Origin: Glycine soja
Taxonomy: Eukaryota; Streptophyta; Magnoliopsida; Fabales; Fabaceae
DNA length: 64,000 nucleotides
Direction of reading: 5' to 3'
Assembly: GCF_004193775.1 (NCBI RefSeq)
Contig: NC_041019.1
Span: 12,324,204 to 12,388,203 of the forward strand
This document shows positions 22,101 through 36,200 of this stretch, one piece after another. The position numbers and the translations under genes are program-made. Every line of letters begins with the position of its first letter. The first letter of the stretch is position 1. The notes under the pieces are model-generated. The model worked only from the letters and a program-made list of their open reading frames with translations, made no database searches and was not told the DNA's origin.

Positions 22101-25100
22101 TCTTACTCTATATATTCATGGAAGTGTTTAAGTAATCTGACTTTTTTCATTTTCTCAGTCAGATGACAACAATGAGTGGATATCCTCCACCTGTGACTAT
22201 GGTGACAAATTTATAGCATCTATTAGAAGAGGAAATGTGAATGCGGTTCAATTCCATCCAGAGAAGAGTGGAGGCAAGTTTTATCTTCCTTTCCAATCTT
22301 TAGTACTCTCTCTCATGTACTGGACCCTAAACATGAAGGCTGCAATCTTTGTTGAAGTTTCTATTCTTCATTAGCTTGTAATTGGACTCTGGTCATGCAA
22401 AAGAAATAAATTTTCTATATCAACATTATTGTATTTAAAGTAATATACTTACATGCAATTTTTTACAACCCATGCTTCCTTAGAAGAAGAATTGAAGGAT
22501 GATCTTAGTTCCCAATTGAAATGAAAAAAAAAATGAAAAAGAAATATGAAACTATTTAATTCCATTCAATTTGGAATTTTTTCTTCTATCTTTGATATCT
22601 TTCATAGGATTTGCACTTCAAATCTTTAATGGCTTCTGGTAGAATACTTTTATGAAATCTGAACTGCTGCAAATTTCACTCTTCTTTTGGAGGCAATACA
22701 ATACTTTTGGGATGATTAATTTTTATAGGTAAAACAAAATGCTATTTTTTTTCTTTCTTGGGCTGGCATATTCTTGTTCTGATTCCTGAAGATAACATTC
22801 TCAGATGTTGGCCTCTCTATTTTGGGAAGATTCTTGAATCCGAAGTCAAACATGGCAAAGGTGGCCTTCATATCTTTCTATGCAATTCTTCTGTATAACA
22901 GTTATAATAAATTTTTTGTTGACATATGATAACTAACCATTTGTAATATTTACTTGAAGACAGAAGCCTGGGGAAGGCAAAGCTTCAAAACTTGCAAAAA
23001 GGGTAATAGTCATGGAAATCCTCTTGTGCTTTAAATTAGTTAATGTGTTCTTCGCCTCTAGGGTGCATTCATTATTTTGATTTCCTGACAAAACATTGTT
23101 TATTAAGGTGATTGCTTGTCTTGATGTGAGAACAAATGATAAGGGGGACCTTGTTGTAACCAAAGGAGACCAGTATGATGTAAGAGAACATACAAAAGAG
23201 AATGAGGTATTAGCAATAGTACTCATTTTGTTATTATATTTATGGTTTTTGAGTTTGCTCAAAATTCAACTAGAGTATATGCCAAGACACACTGTACAAT
23301 ATAATCTACTTGTAGGTGTAGTAGATAGTTTTTTTTTTTTTGGAAGGCAAAAATATATATATATATTATTATAGGCAAAAACAGTACAAGTGGTACTGGA
23401 TAAAGGAAATACAAGGCACCAGTGGTGCTGCCCTCCAAAAAACCCAAGCTAACCCAACTAAAAAGGTTATCCCATACAGGTTAACCAAAGGATTCCGAGA
23501 TATTGGAAGACCAATGGTTAAAACTGATGTTGTAGCCTTTTTGTCTAGCTTTTAACCAAGACCAAGCTAAGAACATTGCATCTTCCATGATCTTCTGCGG
23601 CTCAAAAGGTTTGTCCTGGAAAATGAGGAAGTTCCTATGCTTCCATATGGTACTTGTCAAAGCAACCCACCATCCACAGCAAGTACTATGATTTTTCTTT
23701 GCTCCAAATCCATCACAAAACTGAAGAAAATGGTCCACTGGAGAAGCTGGGAGAGGTCCCATAGCCTGAATCCAACTCATGGACTCCCACCATAGCCCTA
23801 CTATCTTCTTGCAATTGAAAAATAGATGCCCCACCTCCTCTTGTTCTTCACCACATAGAGGACAGACATTATCTTGAATGATCACCCCTCTCCTTGTGAG
23901 ATTAGCTCTAGTGGGAAGTCTATCTCTTAAAAGCTTCCAAGTGAAAACTGCATCTTTTGGAGGAATTTTCATTTTCCATAGTAATTGTGAGGTTCTCCCA
24001 TCCGAGGCTGGTGTAGAAGGGATTATCAATAATTTATATGCAGACTTAGTGGTATACACACCACTAGGGTCAGCTTTCCATAACATGACATCCTTAACAT
24101 ATCTCTGAATATGTATGGAATTAATCTCCTCCATAAAATTCACAGCTTGATCACTTTCATAACCAAACAGATTCCTCCACCACTTGAAGTTCCATCTCCA
24201 GCTATCCTGGTCGAAATTTCCCATCATTGAAATGAGATCAGCTTGCTGTTCATTGATGAGAAACAGCTGATTGTATTTCTGTTGGAGAGGATAATCCTCC
24301 CCTAGCCACTTGTCTTTCCAGAAATTTACTTTATCCCCACACCCCACCTTCCAGCTCATGCATTGCTGAAAAATGCTCTGATCAGCCTGATGATACAACT
24401 TTCTTAGGTCCCTCCACCAACCAGAATGCCTCCCTTGGACACGAGCAGACTGCAAGGCATCCCAACCTCCATACTTTGAATTGAGAATCCTAACCCATAG
24501 CTGTTGGTGGTCAGAAGCTAAGGCCCATATCCATTTGCCCAACAAAGCTGTGTTAAATTTTGCTATGTCTAGACTTGAGTTTTTTGCCGTCGCCTCATTA
24601 ATTTTTAGTGTTAAAGAGTAAGCCTATACGCATTTATTATCTTATGAAGCTATTTTAATTGTTAGGTAAGAAATCTTGGCAAGCCAGTTGATCTTGCTGG
24701 ACAGTACTATAAAGATGGAGCTGATGAGGTATTCTTTTGACAATTTTGTTCTTTTTTATGAAACATGTTCTTTCCAACTAAACTTAAAGATTGGGATTGG
24801 GTGCAGGTCAGCTTTCTAAATATTACTGGATTTCGCGACTTCCCTCTTGGTGATTTACCGATGCTGCAGGTTTGTGAAATGTGCTAAAGTGGGAGTTTTT
24901 GAGTTGGTGCTAGATTTTATTTGTCCGTTATCTGCTGTGGTTTCAACGTTTTATGCTCCCTATGCTTCATAGGTATTGCGATACACATCAGAAAATGTTT
25001 TTGTACCCTTAACAGTTGGGGGAGGAATTAGAGATTTCACAGATTCAACTGGGAGGTATTATTATTGATCATTATGGAGATTATGCTATTGACATTCTTG

Positions 25101-28100
25101 CATTTTTTTCCCTCTATTGAAATTATTCAGTCTTATAGTTCTATCAATTGTGTTCCCTCAGAATTTTCAAATCTTTTTGATCCGATCAATTATATTCTCA
25201 GGTACTATTCAAGTTTGGAAGTTGCTTCTGAATACTTTAGGTCTGGGGCTGATAAGATTTCCATTGGAAGTGATGCAGTTTATGCTGCAGAAGAATATTT
25301 AAAAGCCGGAGTATTGAACTCAACCCATAGCTTGTTTCTAGTTACATGAACTAATATATGTGTCACTTCTGATGTTTCTATGGCTGTAATGTTTAGGTAA
25401 AGACTGGGAAGACCAGCTTGGAGCAGATATCAAGAGTTTATGGGAATCAGGTAAGCTAAAAGCTGATAGTCTTATCTGCCCTTTTTTCTTATCCATGCAC
25501 CTTTATGTACTTGAGAATCCCTAAACATACATGTAACAATAATTTTTTCCGCATTTATAAAATAACTTATCTAAATTATTACCATGTTTGTTCAAAAAAT
25601 TTATTATGTTGCTGATCATGTTTTATTACAAATATTTGATGAAATATTGATAGGTGGGATATTAAACTTTTTGGCTTGTTACATCTTGTTTGTCCTAAAT
25701 TATACTGGTATTTTAATACATTGAATATAATATGTGATTAATATGTCTAGTGAGTTCTATTCTGCTGTCTGGATGTTAAGAATTATCTTATTTTTTTTAC
25801 CTGTGTTTATTTAGAATAAGAAAAAATATTAAACTTTTGACAATCATGTTTAACTTGTAAGATAGGAAAGAGTAAGTTTTAAATATTTTATATCCCACAT
25901 TTTTTCATTTAAAATGAACAATGCTAATGTATTTGATACAACTAACTGTCTTGGGCATAACCACATCACATCTCAAAAATTAGGTTGTGTTGTACTCCAC
26001 TTGGCAATCAGCTTTATTGAGATGTAGCTAATGGGTAGCTTGGATTGATTGTTGGGTTAAGCTCTTCTTTTTATCTTAAAAAAACTGTGGTATATGCTCT
26101 TATCTTATTTTTAGGAGATAGTAAATCGTTAAATAATTCTTTAAATTTAAATTGGACCTTGGCAAAATCATTATACTCTAGTATTGTATTAAAATTTTTT
26201 GGTTTAAGTTTCCATTGATAATAGGTTATATTTTTTGGTTTAAAATTTTTAGGATGAGGACTGGCCAATTATTTACCAGTTATAGTTGCTGACTTGCTGT
26301 TATGCTTTTATAATTGGTTTCATCTGGCATCTAAATTTCCTATCACTTTTTCCTTTGCACCAACTGCAATCCGTCATCACTATATGGTTGCCGGAAAAAA
26401 ATGAATTTAAAGTTTTTGTGCATGTGAATAATGATGAAAGAGTGAATACAAATATGAGTGTTGGATGTCTGTATCTTCTTTTCAGATTCTTGTAGAGGCA
26501 GGGCATATATTTTGACATTTGTTAATCTTTCTTCTTCAGGGAGATGTTAAAGAACCTCATACCTGAAGTGATATGTAAATGATTGGCATTATTCTTTAAT
26601 AATGGTTCATCAGTGTGTGTGTTGCATGTATTGGAATCAATTGTCTACATTCCCATTAATTTTCAATTTGCAGGCAGTGGTTGTTAGTATCGATCCGCGT
26701 AGAGTGTATGTAAAGGATCCTAATGATTTGCAATTGAAGACCATAAGGGTTTCAAGTCCAGGTGAAGAGCTTGTTTTTTTTTTTCTTTTTCTTTATATTA
26801 TATTTTATGGCTCTGAATTATCTAAATTCTTACTCTAATAAGAGTCTAATTAATACAGAGGCAGATCTAGCCTCTTTTAAGGTGGTCCTAAAGAATTATG
26901 CCTAGTAATTACTGTCATATTGAGCTGTATACAGTACACTGTTATGGTATTGGGGGTGGAGGGTGGGGGAGGAAATGTGCTGAAGTATGCAGTAGGGTAA
27001 TTAGTTTCTAATTCGATTTCTTGTTAAAATAAATAAGTCCTGATAGAAATTTTACGATGTAAAACAGAGAAGATGCTCTTTTATGTGAAATATATTAATT
27101 TAAAAATATTCAAAAACCATTTTATGTCGCTTTCAGGTCCAAATGGAGAAGAATATGCATGGTATCAATGTACAGTAAGTTTATTTTCCTTCTGTGCTTA
27201 ATTTTTTATCATGTCCATTGAACTAGATCTCCTAACCTAGTTTTCCTTTCATTTAAACATTCTACCATCACCATCAAATAGTATATAGTACGACTAGAGT
27301 GACAACTTTTAGAGAGGCTAAAAAAGGCATAACCAGTGTGCAGAGCTGTTAGATTGGTCATGGGTATATGCATAACTAATGTGACCGTACACTCTTGACT
27401 CTTATAATTGTCTAGAGTTGTCAACTCTGTCTAAGTTAAAGTCATTGGTGTATAAGATGCCCTCTACTTGTATGTAATTAGTGCTGCTGGTTATATTTGT
27501 AATACTAGAAGGGAACTACAATCATCTAGCCTTCAATTTTTTAGTCAGTGGTTGTCATGAGATTTTAACTCATGGATCTCTTGGAATTTCTTTTGAAGGG
27601 AAAGAATGAAGATAGTTAGTCATTTGCCTACTTCCTGAAGTATTTTTTCTTATCTCATTACTTATGTTTATTGTAAGGTTAATGGGGGACGAGAGGGCCG
27701 GCCAATTGGTGCTTATGAACTAGCAAAAGCAGTTGAAGAGCTTGGTGCTGGTGAAATACTACTTAATTGCATCGATTGTGACGGTAAATATAATTCTGTA
27801 TCCTTTAACTATATTTCACTATATTTTTTCTTCATCAAGAGCAGTTTGTTTTTTTCTTCTTTGAAACACTTGGTTTTTAACTAAGCCAAATGGGCATTGT
27901 GTAATTCATGTAATTGACCTCACCTAGTGTGATAAGGCTTTTGTTCGTTTGTAAGAGCAGTTTTTTTTTTTTTTTTATTAGCTTTAAAAATTGTTCATTA
28001 TTTTCAGAATTTTGACTGTTGTCAAGACCATTTTTATCATCAATGAATTTTATAAAATAAACATGACTTTTGGCTTAGTTAAAAATGACTTCCTCTTTTC

Positions 28101-28750
28101 TTGAACTTTTTTCACAAGTGTCATGACTCATTACTAGTCCAGTCCTCCCCATTGAGGGGTAGTAAAATAAGATATATGTATGGCCTCTATTCTTAGTCAT
28201 TCGTAAGGCTGTTTTAAGGGAGTTGTTATTTCTTATATGCAATGAGATCGGGGTGTCTTGTTGCATTCATGAGTTTTTTCTTGTTCTTTGTTATGTCTAA
28301 ATTTACCTATTTTTGTATGATCTCGTATTCTCCTCCTATTTGTACTTTCCCTCCTTTTCCTCTTATAAACGTTTTTCTAGTTGAAAAAATGCAAGATTTT
28401 TGGGGTAATTTGATTATATATTTAATAATATAAAATGTTTTGTTTATTCTAATTTCTTTTTACTTTTGTAATGTTTCAGGTCAAGGGAAAGGATTTGATG
28501 TAGATTTAATTAAGTTGATATCAGATGCTGTAAGTATCCCTGTCATCGCAAGTAGTGGTGCCGGTGCTCCTGAACACTTCTCTGAGGTGTTCTATAAAAC
28601 AAATGCATCAGCAGCACTTGCTGCTGGCATTTTTCACAGGAAAGAGGTATTACTTCTGTTTTGTTAATTTCTTAATGCTGATGGGAATGATTTTGATTTG
28701 TTAAGTATGTTCTGTTACGGATCAATTATTGCATTGATCCATTCTCATTA

Positions 28751-28809
<59 letters not shown>

Positions 28810-29376
28810 CATGTGTGTATTTGGAAAAGTTCTGAAACAAAAACTTCTAGAGAAGATACTGTTTCTTTTCTAGAAAGTAATAAAACTGTGTTTTAGATTC
28901 TACTTTTTTAATAACTTGTCTAACTATCTGAAAATTTTTTAGACAATTTTCGGTCTTAAAGAATCCTTTGTCTCAAAATATACCACAACCAAATGTTTTT
29001 TTATTTTCAATTTTTGCTTGCACTTTGTATTACAAAAGTGCTATTTTATTTTACACTTTGTTTTGTTGATTTTAAAAGTTTGTACAGTAAACAGTAAAAA
29101 CAACTTTATTTTTTTTTCCTGTTTTCACTATTTTCTATACAATTTTTTTTTAAAAAGGAAACAAAGTGAAAATATGGTGACATTTCAAAAAATGAAAACA
29201 AAACGTTTCCTGAAACCAAACGGATATTTCTGCAGATTTAGAATGTAGTTTAGCTGATTTTGATTGATGTAATGATGTTACTCTGGCAGTGAAATTGAGT
29301 TTTCTGTTAATTGCAGGTGCCTATTCAGTCGGTAAAAGAGCATTTGTTGAAGGAAGGCATAGAAGTTCGAATCTGA
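19125..29376 (+). CDS. HISN4: Imidazole glycerol phosphate synthase HisHF, chloroplastic (19 exons)
   Basis: This bifunctional enzyme takes ammonia from glutamine and converts PRFAR to imidazole glycerol phosphate and AICAR in plastid histidine biosynthesis. Exons: 19125-19275, 19390-19472, 19569-19663, 20187-20290, 21881-22050, 22159-22273, 22805-22860, 22964-23002, 23108-23206, 24666-24728, 24807-24869, 24973-25055, 25202-25310, 25397-25450, 26674-26761, 27137-27174, 27678-27783, 28480-28646, 29317-29376. They sum to 1,743 nt, giving 580 residues. A Ser-rich transit peptide (about 1-50) is followed by a class I glutaminase domain (LLDYGAGNV; nucleophile C129 in GICLGLQ; H234 and E236 in QFHPEK) and a HisF barrel (catalytic Asp 277 in IACLDV and Asp 435 in VSIDPRR; phosphate loops GGGI and SSGAGAPEH). 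Intron 6 has a GC donor (GAG/GCAAGT); the other introns are GT-AG. The frame is intact. Confidence 0.95.
20531..20627. repeat. Tandem duplication of about 48 bp in HISN4 intron 4
   Basis: Two adjacent near-identical copies of a unit beginning GAATCTTTTGCCTTTATATC and ending TGTGATGTAA, differing at a single base. Confidence 0.85.
21183..21410. mobile_element. MITE with TIRs in HISN4 intron 4
   Basis: The left end GGGTGTGTTTGGGAG and right end CTCCCAAACATACCC are inverted repeats with one mismatch, 228 bp apart. The body is AT-rich without coding. The target duplication is unclear. The sequence type resembles hAT- or PIF-like plant MITEs. Confidence 0.7.
22230..28063. repeat. Left arm of a large inverted repeat (HISN4 exon 6 to intron 17)
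   Basis: This part of HISN4 is repeated in reverse orientation at 30259-36399. Without the LINE (23331-24567) the arm is about 4.6 kb. Matching extends through exons and introns with scattered substitutions. The inner edges are at 28063 and 30259, with a 2.2-kb spacer holding the last two exons. Confidence 0.93.
23331..24567 (-). mobile_element. 5'-truncated LINE (L1-type) insertion in HISN4 intron 9
   Basis: Antisense to HISN4. An open frame of more than 350 codons (24545-23481 and slightly beyond) carries the zf-RVT region typical of plant L1 LINE ends, with [38 protein letters not shown] and many Trp residues. The poly-A tail appears as a T-run at 23331-23341. The 5' end is cut inside the reverse transcriptase C-terminal region. 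The inverted copy of this intron (near 33750) lacks the element, which fixes both edges. Relative to that empty site about 12 bp (AAACAAGAATGA) are missing here and no target duplication is visible. Confidence 0.9.
28749..28809. repeat. (ATT)n microsatellite in HISN4 intron 18
   Basis: About 20 uninterrupted ATT units. Confidence 0.97.
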
Positions 29377-30258
29377 TCATATGCATTTAGTGGTAAAATT
29401 TTTGAGATGCACTTCATAATAATCAAACCTTGTACGTTATCCCTTTTTGTGTAATCTAACGAAGCTCTCAAAATGTCAACCTTTTGGATCATGAAAAGAT
29501 TTTCACAACGAGACCTTTCCTTTGTAATATTTTTAAGGAAAATATATTTACCATGTGCAGCACTATCTCTGAACATTTGTTATTACAAAATTATTTCATG
29601 TGTCACCTGTATGGTAGTGTGCGATGTTTCTCGTGTTTGATTGGTTATTGAAGATATTTTTAAGGAAAAATATCCAATTTTGATTCTGAAAATAATAAAA
29701 TTATTGTACGTTCTGGCCATTCTATACAAATGCAGCCAAAGATTTTCAATCTATGAAGAGTTAATAAAACTCTGGTGTCAAGTAGAGATTAGTTAGGACT
29801 ATGCAAACGTAATAATTTTATACTATACCTATTCAGCAAAAGGACAAGTTGATGCAGTCTTTGGGTATTCGTGGTATTCTTTTTCAATCAAAATTATAAT
29901 TTATTTCAAATAATCAACATAATAAAAGTTTACATTAAAGATCGGCATAGATTATTAAACTAAAACTCATTCTGAAGAACAATATAAAAAATATGAAATT
30001 GTATCCAACTTTTGTCCACTGAAATTCTACCAATAAACAAAGCAAAATAATTACACCCATTGACAAAGAAACATCTTAGAAATTTTTTACATCATGCTCA
30101 GAATCCCACTTGTCACTTTGGGTTGGTATATTTACATGTATTTTCAAAGACTCGTGCGAAACTTTGGTAGGTCTCCCAAGTTGAGAAATTTTTCTTTTAC
30201 CCTTAGATCTATTAATATTTACATTAAGGGTTCGGATTTTTTTTATTCTTTTCTCCCT
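29377..30258. other. HISN4 3' flank / spacer between inverted-repeat arms
   Basis: AT-rich, with several AATAAA-like signals (for example AATAATAAAATT near 29690 and AGTTAATAAAACT near 29760) that could serve 3' end formation. No gene seen. Together with exons 18-19 it forms the loop of the large inverted repeat. Confidence 0.6.
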
Positions 30259-33200
30259 TGTTTATTTTATAAAATTCATTGATGATGAAAATGGTCTTGA
30301 CAACAGTCAAAACTCTGAAAATAATGAACAATTTTTAAAGCTAAAAAAAAAACTGCTCTTACAAACGAACAAAAGCCTTATCACACTCGGTGAGGTCAAT
30401 TACATGAATTACACAATGTCCATTTGACTTAGTTAAAAACCAGTGTTTCAAAGAAGAAAAAAACAAACTGCTCTTGATGAAGAAAAAATATAGTGAAATA
30501 TAACTAAAGGATACATAATTATATTTATCGTCACAATCGATGCAATTAAGTAGTATTTCACCAGCACCAAGCTCTTTAACTGTTTTTGCTAGTTCATAAG
30601 CACCAATTGGCCGGCCCTCTGGTCCCCCATTAACCTTACAATAAACATAAGTAATGAGATAAGAAAAAATACTTCAGGAAGTAGGCAAATGACTAACTAT
30701 CTTCATTCTTTCCCTTCAAAAGAAATTCCAAGAGATCCATGAGTTAAAATCTCATGACAACCACTGACTAAAAAATTGAAGGCTAGATGATTGTAGTTCC
30801 CTTCTAGTATTGCAAATATAACCAGTAGCACTAATTACATACAAGTAGAGGGCATCTTATACACCAATGACTTTAACTTAGACAGAGTTGACAACTCTAG
30901 ACAATTATAAGAGTCAAGAGTGTAAGGTCACATTAGTTATGCATATACCCATGACCAATCTAACAGCTCTGCACACTGGTTATGCCTTTTTTAGCCTCTC
31001 TAAAAGTTGTCTCTCTAGTCGTACTATATACTATTTGATGGTGATGGTAGAATGTTTAAATGAAATGAAAACTAGGTTAAGAGATTTAGTTCAATGGACA
31101 TGATAAAAAATTAAGCAAAGAAGGAAAATAAACTTACTGTACATTGATACCATGCATATTCTTCTCCATTTGGACCTGAAAGCGACATAAAATGGTTTTT
31201 GAATATTTTTAAATTAATATATTTCACATAAAAGAGCATCTTCTCTGTTTTACATCGTAAAATTTCTATCAGGACTTATTTATTTTAACAAGAAATCGAA
31301 TTAGAAACTAATTACCCTACTGCATACTTCAGCACATTTCCTCCCCCACCCTCCACCCCCAATACCATAACAGTGTACTGTATACAGCTCAATATGACAG
31401 TAATTACTAGGCATAATTCTTTAGGACCACCTTAAAAGAGGCTAGATCTGCCTCTTTATTAATTAGACTCTTATTAGAGTAAGAATTTAGATAATTCAGT
31501 GCCATAAAATATAAAATAAAGAAAAAGAAAAAAAACAAGCTCTTCACCTGGACTTGAAACCCTTATGGTCTTCAATTGCACATCATTAGGATCCTTTACA
31601 TACACTCTACGGGGAACGATACTAACAACCACTGCCTGCAAATTGAAAATTAATTGGAATGTAGACAATTGATTCCAATACATGCAACACACACACACTG
31701 ATGAACCATTGTTAAAGAATAATGCCAATCATTTACATATCACTTCAGGAATGAGGTTCTTTAACATCTCCCTGAAGAAGAGAGATTAACAAATGTCGAA
31801 ATATATGCCCTGCCTCTACAAGAATCTGAAAAGAAGATACAGACATCCAACAGTCATATTTGTATTCACTCTTTCATCATTATTCACATGCACAAAAACT
31901 TTAAATTCATTTTTTTCCTGCCACCATATAGTGATGACGGATTGCAGTTGGTGCAAGGGAAAAAGTGATAGGAAATTTAGATGCCAGATGAAACCAATTA
32001 TAAAAGCATAACAGCAAGTCAGCAACTATAACTGATAAATAATTGGCCAGTCCTCATCCTAAATATTTTAAACCAAAAAATATAATCTATTATCAATGGA
32101 AACTTAAACCAAAAAATTTTAATACAATACTAGAGTATAATGGTTTTGCCAAGGTCCAATTTAAATTTAAAGAATTATTTAACAATTTACTATCTCCTAA
32201 AAATAAGATAAGAGCATATACCACAGTTTTTTTAAGATAAAAAGAAGAGCTTAACCCAACAATCAATCCAAGCTACCCATTAGCTACATCTCAATAAAGC
32301 TGATTGCCAAGTGGAGTACAACACAACCTAATTTTTGAGATGTGATGTGGTTATGCACAAGACAGTTAGTTGTATCAAATACATTATCATTGTTCATTTT
32401 AAATGAAAAAATGTGGGATATAAAATATTTAAAACTTACTCTTTCCTATCTTACAAGTTAAACATGATTGTCAAAAGTTTAATATTTTTTCTTATTCTAA
32501 ATAAACACAGGTTAAAAAATAAGATAATTCTTAACATCCAGACTGCAGAATAGAACTCACTAGACATATTAATCACATATTATATTCAATGTATTAAAAT
32601 ACCGGTGTAATTTAGGACAAACTAGATGTAACAAGCCAAAAAGTTTAATATCCCACCTATCAATATTTCATCAAATATTTGTAATAAAACTTGATCAGCA
32701 ACATAATAAATTTTTTGAACAAACATGGTAATAATTTAGATAAGTTATTTTATAAATGGGGAAAAAATTATTGTTACATGTATGTTTAGGGATTCTCAAG
32801 TACATAAAGGTGCATGGATATGAAAAAAGGGCAGATAAGACTATCAGCTTTTAGCTTACCTGATTGCCATAAACTCTTGATATCTGCTCCAAGCTGGTCT
32901 TCCCAGTCTTTACCTAAACATAACAGCCATAGAAACATCAGAAGTGACACATATATTAGTTCATGTAACTAGAAACAAGCTATGGGTTGAGTTCAATACT
33001 CCGGTTTTTAAATATTCTTCTGCAGCATAAACTGCATCACTTCCAATGGAAATCTTATCAGCCCCAGACCTAAAGTATTCAGAAGCAACTTCCAAACTTG
33101 AATAGTACCAGAGAATATAATTGATCGGATCAAAAAGATTTGAAAATTCTGAGGGAACAGAATTGATAGAACTATAAGACTGAATAATTTCAATAGAGGG

Positions 33201-36200
33201 AAAAAAATGCAAGAAAGTCAATAGCATAATCTCCATAATGATCAGTAATAATACCTCCCAGTTGAATCTGTGAAATCTCTAATTCCTCCCCCAACTGTTA
33301 AGGGTACAAAAACATTTTCTGATGTGTATCGCAATACCTATGAAGCATAGGGAGCATGAAACGTTGAAACCACAGCAGATAACGGACAAATACAATCTAG
33401 CACCAACTCAAAAACTCCCACTTTAGCACATTTCACAAACCTGAATCATCGGTAAATCACCAAGAGGGAAGTCGCGAAATCCAGTAATATTTAGAAAGCT
33501 GACCTGCACCCAATCCCAATCTTTAAGTTTAGTTGGAAAGAACATGTTTCATAAAAAAGAACAAAATTGTCAAAAGCATACCTCATCAGCTCCATCTTTA
33601 TAGTACTGTCCAGCAAGATCAACTGGCTTGCCAAGATTTCTTACCTAACAATTAAAATAGCTTCATAAGATAATAAATGCGTATAGGTTTACTCTTTAAC
33701 ACTAAAAATTAATGAGGCGACGGCAAAAAACTCAAGTCTAGATCATTCTTGTTTAACTATCTACTACACCTACAAGTAGATTATATTGTACAGTGTGTCT
33801 TGGCATATACTCTAGTTGAATTTTGAGCAAACTCAAAAACCATAAATATAATAGCAAAATGAGTACTATTGCTGATACCTCATTCTCTTTTGTATGTTCT
33901 CTTACATCATACTGGTCTCCTTTGGTTACAACAAGGTCCCCCTTATCATTTGTTCTCACATCAAGACAAGCAATCACCTTAATAAACAATGTTTTGTCAG
34001 GAAATCAAAATAATGAATGCACCCTAGAGGCGAAGAACACATTAACTAATTTAAAGCACAAGAGGATTTCCATGAATATTACCCTTTTTGCAAGTTTTGA
34101 AGCTTTTCCTTCCCCAGGCTTCTGTCTTCAAGTAAATATTACAAATGGTTAGTTAGCATATGTCAACAAAAAATTTATTATAACTGTTATACAGAAGAAT
34201 TGCATAGAAAGATATGAAGGCCACCTTTGCCATGTTTGACTTCGGATTCAAGAATCTTCCCAAAATAGAGAGGCCAACATCTGAGAATGTTATTTTCGAA
34301 TCACAACAAGAATATGCAGCCTAAGAAAGAAAAAAAAATAGCATTTTGTTTTACCTATAAAAATTAATCATCCCAAAAGTACTGTATTGCCCCCAAAAGA
34401 AGAGTTAAATTTGCAGTTCAGACTTTATAAAGGTATTCTACCAGACGCCATTAAAGATTTTAAGTGCGAATCCTAGGAAAGATATCAAAGACAGAAGAAA
34501 AAAATTCCAAATTGAATGGAATTAAATAGTTTCATATTTCTTTTTCATTTTTCTTTTCATTTCAATTGGGATCTAAGATCATCCTTCTATTCTTCCTCTA
34601 AGGAACCAGGGATGGTAAAAAATTGCATGTAAGTATATTACTTTAAATACAATAATGTTGATTTAGAAAATTTATTTCTTTTGCATGACCAGAGTCCAAT
34701 TACAAGCTAATGAAGAATAGAAACTTCAACAAAGATTGCAGCCTGTTGACTCGTTGGCAAGTGTACCAAATCGTCACAAGTAGTAAAGTTCTCGGAAGTC
34801 CGAGTGTCGAATCCACAGAGACTTTGTTTGTACTTAGATTAATGCAAACCCCAATTTAAAAGCAAGAGATAAGAATTTAAAATAAAAGATAAAGAAAGAT
34901 AGAAGATAAGGTAAAAAAAAAGATAAGATATTTAAAGATAAAATTAGAAGATAAAAGAAAAGATAAGATATTTAAAGATAAAGTTAGAAGATAAAAGAAA
35001 AAGATAAAAGATTGAAAGATCAAGATAGAAGATAAAATATTTAAATTGCGATAAAGATAACTATTTCTACGAAATTCAAATAAAGGAGAAATAAAATCTA
35101 TATAATAAAATTGCTAAAACCTAACAAGTCTAATCAGCCTAGATATATGGACTAATTCTGCCCCACATCTATCCATCTACTTGCCCCTGATGCCTCACGA
35201 TGACAAGCCTACCTTAATTACCTATCTTCCAAATGCCCTTTGCGAAGACTCAATAACTAAGATGCATTAGAATTACATTCTAGATGTTTGCTAAAGCATG
35301 GGCATTGGGGCATTAAGTCATGCTAACCCAATAATTTCTTTATTTTATTGTTCTATTAAGCGTTATCCTCTCCCGAGTGGCCTAACCCTTAAAACCGATT
35401 CACGCATTCATTCCTTATCCCTAATTAGGCTTTACCCTCTCCCGAGTGGCCTAAAGACTAACAGAAAACAAAGTTCGAGATGCAGAATAAGCAAGAAAGA
35501 AAAGCAGATAAAAGAAACTGGAAGGAAAAACCCTCTAAAAGATAACCCGATAATTTCCTCCTTTTAGTGTTCTCTTAAGCGTTACCCTCTCCCGAGTGGA
35601 CTAACCCTTAAAACAGATTCAAGTATTCATTCCTTACCCCTAATTAGGCTTTACCCTCTCCCGAGTGGACTAAACCCTAACAAAAAGTAAGTTCTGAGAT
35701 ACAGGATGCAAAAAGAAAGAATGGTAAATAAATAAAAGAACCTGGAGGGAATTCCTCTTTTTATTGATAACTCTTGAAATGCTCCATATATCATTGGCTT
35801 TTTAGGCCTGCCAGGCCCTAGCTAGGGGATTAGCCACTCATGGTCATGAGGGCTTTACAATGAGAAGGGGGTGAGAAGGGGGTGAAAGAAAGGGAGTAAA
35901 TGAAACCCCTAAAAGAGGGGGTTCTGTGGTGGTCCCCTTGTCCCTTGGACTGACTCTCTATTTATAGCTGCTGAAATGAGCTTTGGACCTTCGTAGGCGC
36001 GCTTAGCGCGACACCCCGCGCATAGCGCGTGTACTTCCTAGCCCGCTTAGCCCGTGACGCGCGCTGAACGCGCCTATTGGGTTGGGCCTTCTTCAAATTT
36101 TCTTCTTTTATTCAATTTTTCTGCCCTTTTTGCTTGTTACACCTCCAATTTTTATATCTGCACCCAAAAATTCAATTTAATTAATTTTCTAACTTTTAAT

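Noticed and set aside
30888..31103. Frame of 71 codons repeated at 27209-27424 in the opposite orientation
   Set aside because: Both are intronic sequence within the two arms of the HISN4 inverted repeat, not genes.
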